Source: Actinoplanes oblitus (GTDB lineage: Bacteria > Actinomycetota > Actinomycetes > Mycobacteriales > Micromonosporaceae). Taken from it: a stretch of 64,000 nt of DNA. Positions within the stretch are counted from its first letter, which is position 1. Every line of letters starts with the position of its first letter. Position numbers and translations under genes: made by a program. This document shows, piece after piece, positions 61,620 to 64,000 of the stretch. The notes beneath the pieces were generated by a model. The model made no database searches and was not told where the DNA came from. It saw nothing but the letters and a program-made list of their open reading frames with translations. The DNA lies in contig NZ_CP126980.1 of NCBI RefSeq assembly GCF_030252345.1, positions 2,123,501 through 2,187,500 of the forward strand. Reading direction: 5' to 3'.

Positions 61620-62777
61620 TCATGGTCGCGGTGCGGGTGCGGCCGGAGCCTCATCCTGTGCGGGGGAATCGGCGAGCAGGACGTTCATCCACCGCGTGCT
61701 CGGGTCGATGTCCACCAGCAGGCCCTTGGCGAGCAGGGTCAGCGGGATGGCCAGCAGCGCGCCGAGCCCGCCCAGCACCCAGGCCCAGAAGATCAGCGCC
61801 AGGAACGAGATGGTGGTCGACAACCCGACCGCGTCGCCCACCACCTTGGGCTGGATCACCGACTGGATGATGAAGTTGACCAGGCAGTACAGCACGATCA
61901 CGGTGATCATCAGCTGCGGGCCGCCCTGCAGCAGGCCGAGCAGCGCCGGCGGGATCACGCCGATCACGAAGCCGATGTTCGGGATGTAGTTGGTGATGAA
62001 CGACAGCAGGCCCCACAGCAGAGGCAGCGGCACGCCGAGCGCCCACAGCAGCAGCGTGTCGAAGACCGCCACGATCAGCCCGAACACCGTGCAGACCACC
62101 AGGTAGCGGCGGGTGCCCCCGGCGAACGAGCGGAGCGCGGCGACGACCTGCGGCCGTTCGCCCACCACGATGCGCAGCCGGGCCGGGAACTCCACCGCGT
62201 CCAGGCACATGAACAGCAGCACCGCGGCCAGGAACAGGGTGTTCGACAGCACCGCGGCCAGCCCGCCGAACAGCCAGCCGATCGCGTGCAGCACCGACTC
62301 CGGGTTGGCCGCGCCCACCGCGGTGCGCGCCTGCTCGGTGCTCACGCCCAGCGAGCCGAGGCCGTTCACGATGGCGTCGCGCAGGTCACTGAACTGCTGG
62401 GCGTACGTCGGCATCAGGTCGATCAGCTCGGTGACCGACACCGCCAGGGCGGCGCCCAGCGCGACCAGGATCGCGTAGATCACCAGCACCGTGGCGAGCG
62501 CGGCCAGCCAGCCCGGCACCCGGCGGCGGCGCAGCCACCCGGTCAGCGGACTGACCGTGACCACCAGCATCAGGCCCAGGAAGACCGGGCCGATCAGGTC
62601 GGACACCCAGCGCAGCCCGGCCACCACGACCACCAGGCAGGCGCAGCCGAGCAGCACCAGCGCCCCGCGGGGCAGCATCGCGGGTGGCACCGGCACCGTC
62701 TGGTTGCGGCGGTGCCCCGGACGGACCACCGGCCGGTTCATGCCCCGGCCCGGCCGGGCGTCGGGCGTGGACCTCAC
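61620..62777 (-). CDS. AI-2E family transporter
   Basis: A 385-residue membrane protein with about eight helices ([80 protein letters not shown]). The NYIPNIG and Q-P-K segments ([16 protein letters not shown]) are typical of AI-2E/PerM exporters. The substrate is uncertain; some members exchange Na+/H+. GTG 62777 overlaps the small upstream gene (GTGA); an ATG at 62741 is an alternative start. Confidence 0.9.
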   Translation of the reverse strand: MRSTPDARPGRGMNRPVVRPGHRRNQTVPVPPAMLPRGALVLLGCACLVVVVAGLRWVSDLIGPVFLGLMLVVTVSPLTGWLRRRRVPGWLAALATVLVIYAILVALGAALAVSVTELIDLMPTYAQQFSDLRDAIVNGLGSLGVSTEQARTAVGAANPESVLHAIGWLFGGLAAVLSNTLFLAAVLLFMCLDAVEFPARLRIVVGERPQVVAALRSFAGGTRRYLVVCTVFGLIVAVFDTLLLWALGVPLPLLWGLLSFITNYIPNIGFVIGVIPPALLGLLQGGPQLMITVIVLYCLVNFIIQSVIQPKVVGDAVGLSTTISFLALIFWAWVLGGLGALLAIPLTLLAKGLLVDIDPSTRWMNVLLADSPAQDEAPAAPAPRP

Positions 62778-62983
62778 GGCCGTGTCTCGCCCAGCGAGGT
62801 CAGGCAGACCACCTGGACGCCGGACTTGTCCAGGCGGGTGAGCAGTCGTTCCAGGTCGTCGTCGGAGAGCCGGCCGCGGATCGTGCTCTGCCGGGGGATG
62901 GGCCGGACCCGCAACTCACCGAGAGTCCTGCGGAGCAGCGGGCCGAGGAAACCGCGCACCCGGATCTCGTATCGCTCCTGCAT
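62774..62983 (-). CDS. Small conserved-type cytoplasmic protein
   Basis: A 69-residue protein starting at ATG 62983 with GGGGAGC upstream ([40 protein letters not shown]). The opening strand, long middle loop and closing [11 protein letters not shown] suggest a small alpha/beta fold. The role is unknown. It heads the leftward cluster leading to the AI-2E, DUF1269 and DUF2252 genes. Confidence 0.7.
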   Translation of the reverse strand: MQERYEIRVRGFLGPLLRRTLGELRVRPIPRQSTIRGRLSDDDLERLLTRLDKSGVQVVCLTSLGETRP

Positions 62984-63200
62984 GACCTGCTCCCCTCGGG
63001 CGGCAAAAGATGTCCCTCGACACTCGCGGTCCTCGCCGTACCGGTGCATCGCCCACCGGGGATGAACAACCCGGCGGCGAACGGCGAACCGGGAGAAGTC
63101 ATCCGTCCGGAATGAGGATCGGCGCCGCGCGCCGTGGCTGACTGGGCATCACGCCGCCGGGCCGCGCCGCGGTGGCGACACGATGCGGAAGGAGCACGAC

Positions 63201-63698
63201 ATGTCAACACTGGTCGCCATCGGCTATCCCGACGAGACCACGGCGACAGCGGCGTCGTTGGAGGCCGACCGGCTAGCCAAGGATCTGATCATCCAGCCGG
63301 ACGCGATCGCCGTGATCATCCGGGACCGCGAGGGCAAGTACCACGTCACCACCAACCACCACGCGGTGGGCGGCGGGGCCACGTGGGGGATGTTCTGGGG
63401 CCTGCTGTTCGGCATGCTCTTCTTCATCCCGGTGCTGGGCATGGCGGTCGGCGCCGGCCTCGGCGCGCTCACCGGCAAGATCGCCAAGAACGCGATCAAC
63501 AAGGAGTTCCAGGAGCGGATCCGGGAGGAGCTGCAGCCGGGCACGTCGGCGCTGTTCCTGGTCGTCGAGTCGGTGACGCCGGACAAGGCGGTCGAGGCAC
63601 TGAGTAAGTTCGGCGGCACGGTGCTGAAGTCCTCGCTGCCGAAGGAGACCGAGGAAGAGCTGCAGGACGCGCTGCACGGCGGCGGCGCCGGCAAGTAG
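63201..63698 (+). CDS. DUF1269 family membrane-associated protein
   Basis: A 165-residue paralogue of the protein at 61121-61615. The opening is MSTLVAIGYPDETTATAASL. The glycine-zipper helices are WGMFWGLLFGMLFFIPVLGM and AVGAGLGALTGKIAKN. The last part has LQPGTSALFLVVESVTPDKA. GGAAGGAG lies six bases before ATG 63201. The TAG stop is also the first half of a TAGGGT hexamer, probably the -10 element of the SulP gene. Confidence 0.9.
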   Translation: MSTLVAIGYPDETTATAASLEADRLAKDLIIQPDAIAVIIRDREGKYHVTTNHHAVGGGATWGMFWGLLFGMLFFIPVLGMAVGAGLGALTGKIAKNAINKEFQERIREELQPGTSALFLVVESVTPDKAVEALSKFGGTVLKSSLPKETEEELQDALHGGGAGK

Positions 63699-63701
63699 GG
63701 T
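63696..63701 (+). promoter_or_regulatory. TAGGGT -10 element overlapping a stop codon
   Basis: TAGGGT ends seven bases before ATG 63709, and its TAG is the stop codon of the DUF1269 gene. The same design occurs at 31598-31603. Confidence 0.4.
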
Positions 63702-63708
63702 CCGGACC

Positions 63709-64000
63709 ATGGAGAGTGGACGCCGCCCGGCCTGGCTGGGCGGCGTTTTCCGGGTCAGCGCCGAGCATCCGGGCCGGGACCTGGTGGCCGGGCTGGTGCT
63801 GACCACGCTGCTGGTGCCGCAGGGGATGGCGTACGCGGAGCTGGCCGGCCTGCCGGCCATCACCGGGCTCTACACCAGCATCCTGTGCCTGGTGGCGTAC
63901 GCCCTGATCGGCCCCTCCAAGGTGCTGGTCCTCGGGCCGGACTCGTCGCTCGGGCCGATGATCGCCGCGGTGATCGTGCCGATCGTGGCCGCCTCCGGTG
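63709..64000 (+). CDS. SulP-family anion transporter (N-terminal part)
   Basis: The frame is open to the window end and gives 97 residues: MESGRRPAWLGGVFRVSAEH, then RDLVAGLVLTTLLVPQGMAY, which is the SulP signature (P-Q-x-M/I-A-Y), AELAGLPAITGLYTSILCLV and VLVLGPDSSLGPMIA. SulP proteins move sulfate, bicarbonate or other anions. The STAS domain would lie outside the window. ATG 63709 lacks a Shine-Dalgarno, consistent with a leaderless transcript. Confidence 0.9.
   Translation, partial: MESGRRPAWLGGVFRVSAEHPGRDLVAGLVLTTLLVPQGMAYAELAGLPAITGLYTSILCLVAYALIGPSKVLVLGPDSSLGPMIAAVIVPIVAASG

Noticed and set aside
59739..63065. 1108-codon open frame on the plus strand
   Set aside because: Antisense to DUF2252, DUF1269 and AI-2E genes; the translation is low-complexity and has no recognisable domain.

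Overview
The window is high-GC actinobacterial DNA. By eye it is around 70 % G+C, codons end almost always in G or C, and GTG/TTG starts are common. The gene content fits a Micromonosporaceae soil bacterium such as Actinoplanes: a 2-methylisoborneol operon with its encapsulin shell, several orphan sensor kinases, DUF1269/DUF2252/SHOCT stress proteins and many probable leaderless genes. The genus is an inference. No tRNA, rRNA, CRISPR array or phage module was recognised.

Layout. 1-7.1 kb: the start of a CNNM/CorC-type membrane protein, then rightward genes for a helical protein, a degenerate M16-like protein, a universal-stress-like protein, a soluble GAF-GAF chemoreceptor, and a BNR-repeat protein coupled to a MoaD/ThiS-like protein. 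7.2-10.7 kb: two related secreted low-complexity proteins, a gene remnant and an internally deleted MFS exporter. 10.7-20.3 kb: DUF1444, a YdeP-type molybdopterin oxidoreductase, methionine aminopeptidase facing an XRE regulator, a glycosyltransferase, a uridine-kinase-like ATPase, a membrane-anchored PstS-like protein, an NmrA-like reductase and a STAS-like protein. 20.3-23.8 kb: a three-gene pseudopilin operon. 23.9-33.7 kb: three histidine kinases around a flavohemoprotein, a PEP-mutase-family enzyme, an alcohol dehydrogenase with its TetR repressor and twin operators, and a small lipoprotein. 33.8-38.3 kb: an accessory island of visibly lower G+C with a VapBC-like pair, a decayed transposase, small unknown proteins, a lipoprotein and a frameshifted gene. 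38.3-44.3 kb: repeats, an FBP zinc-finger protein, two more kinases and a lipoprotein. 44.5-48.0 kb: family 2B encapsulin, 2-methylisoborneol synthase and GPP methyltransferase. 48.2-52.7 kb: GH15 hydrolase, aldo/keto reductase and aminotransferase. 52.8-57.0 kb: five genes linked by ATGA overlaps, including a P-type ATPase broken by a one-base frameshift. 57.0-64.0 kb: small membrane and stress proteins (SHOCT, DUF6325, DUF1269 twice, DUF2252, AI-2E) and the start of a SulP transporter.

How genes work together. The clearest pathway is 44.5-48.0 kb: the methyltransferase makes 2-methyl-GPP, the cyclase turns it into 2-methylisoborneol, and the encapsulin probably encloses the cyclase. The pseudopilins look like minor subunits of a type IV pilus or secretion filament whose motor lies outside the window. 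Five histidine kinases and a soluble chemoreceptor have no partner response regulator or Che protein here. Many genes show a -10-like hexamer (TAGGGT, TATCCT, TACGCT) six or seven bases before the start codon, which suggests leaderless transcripts.
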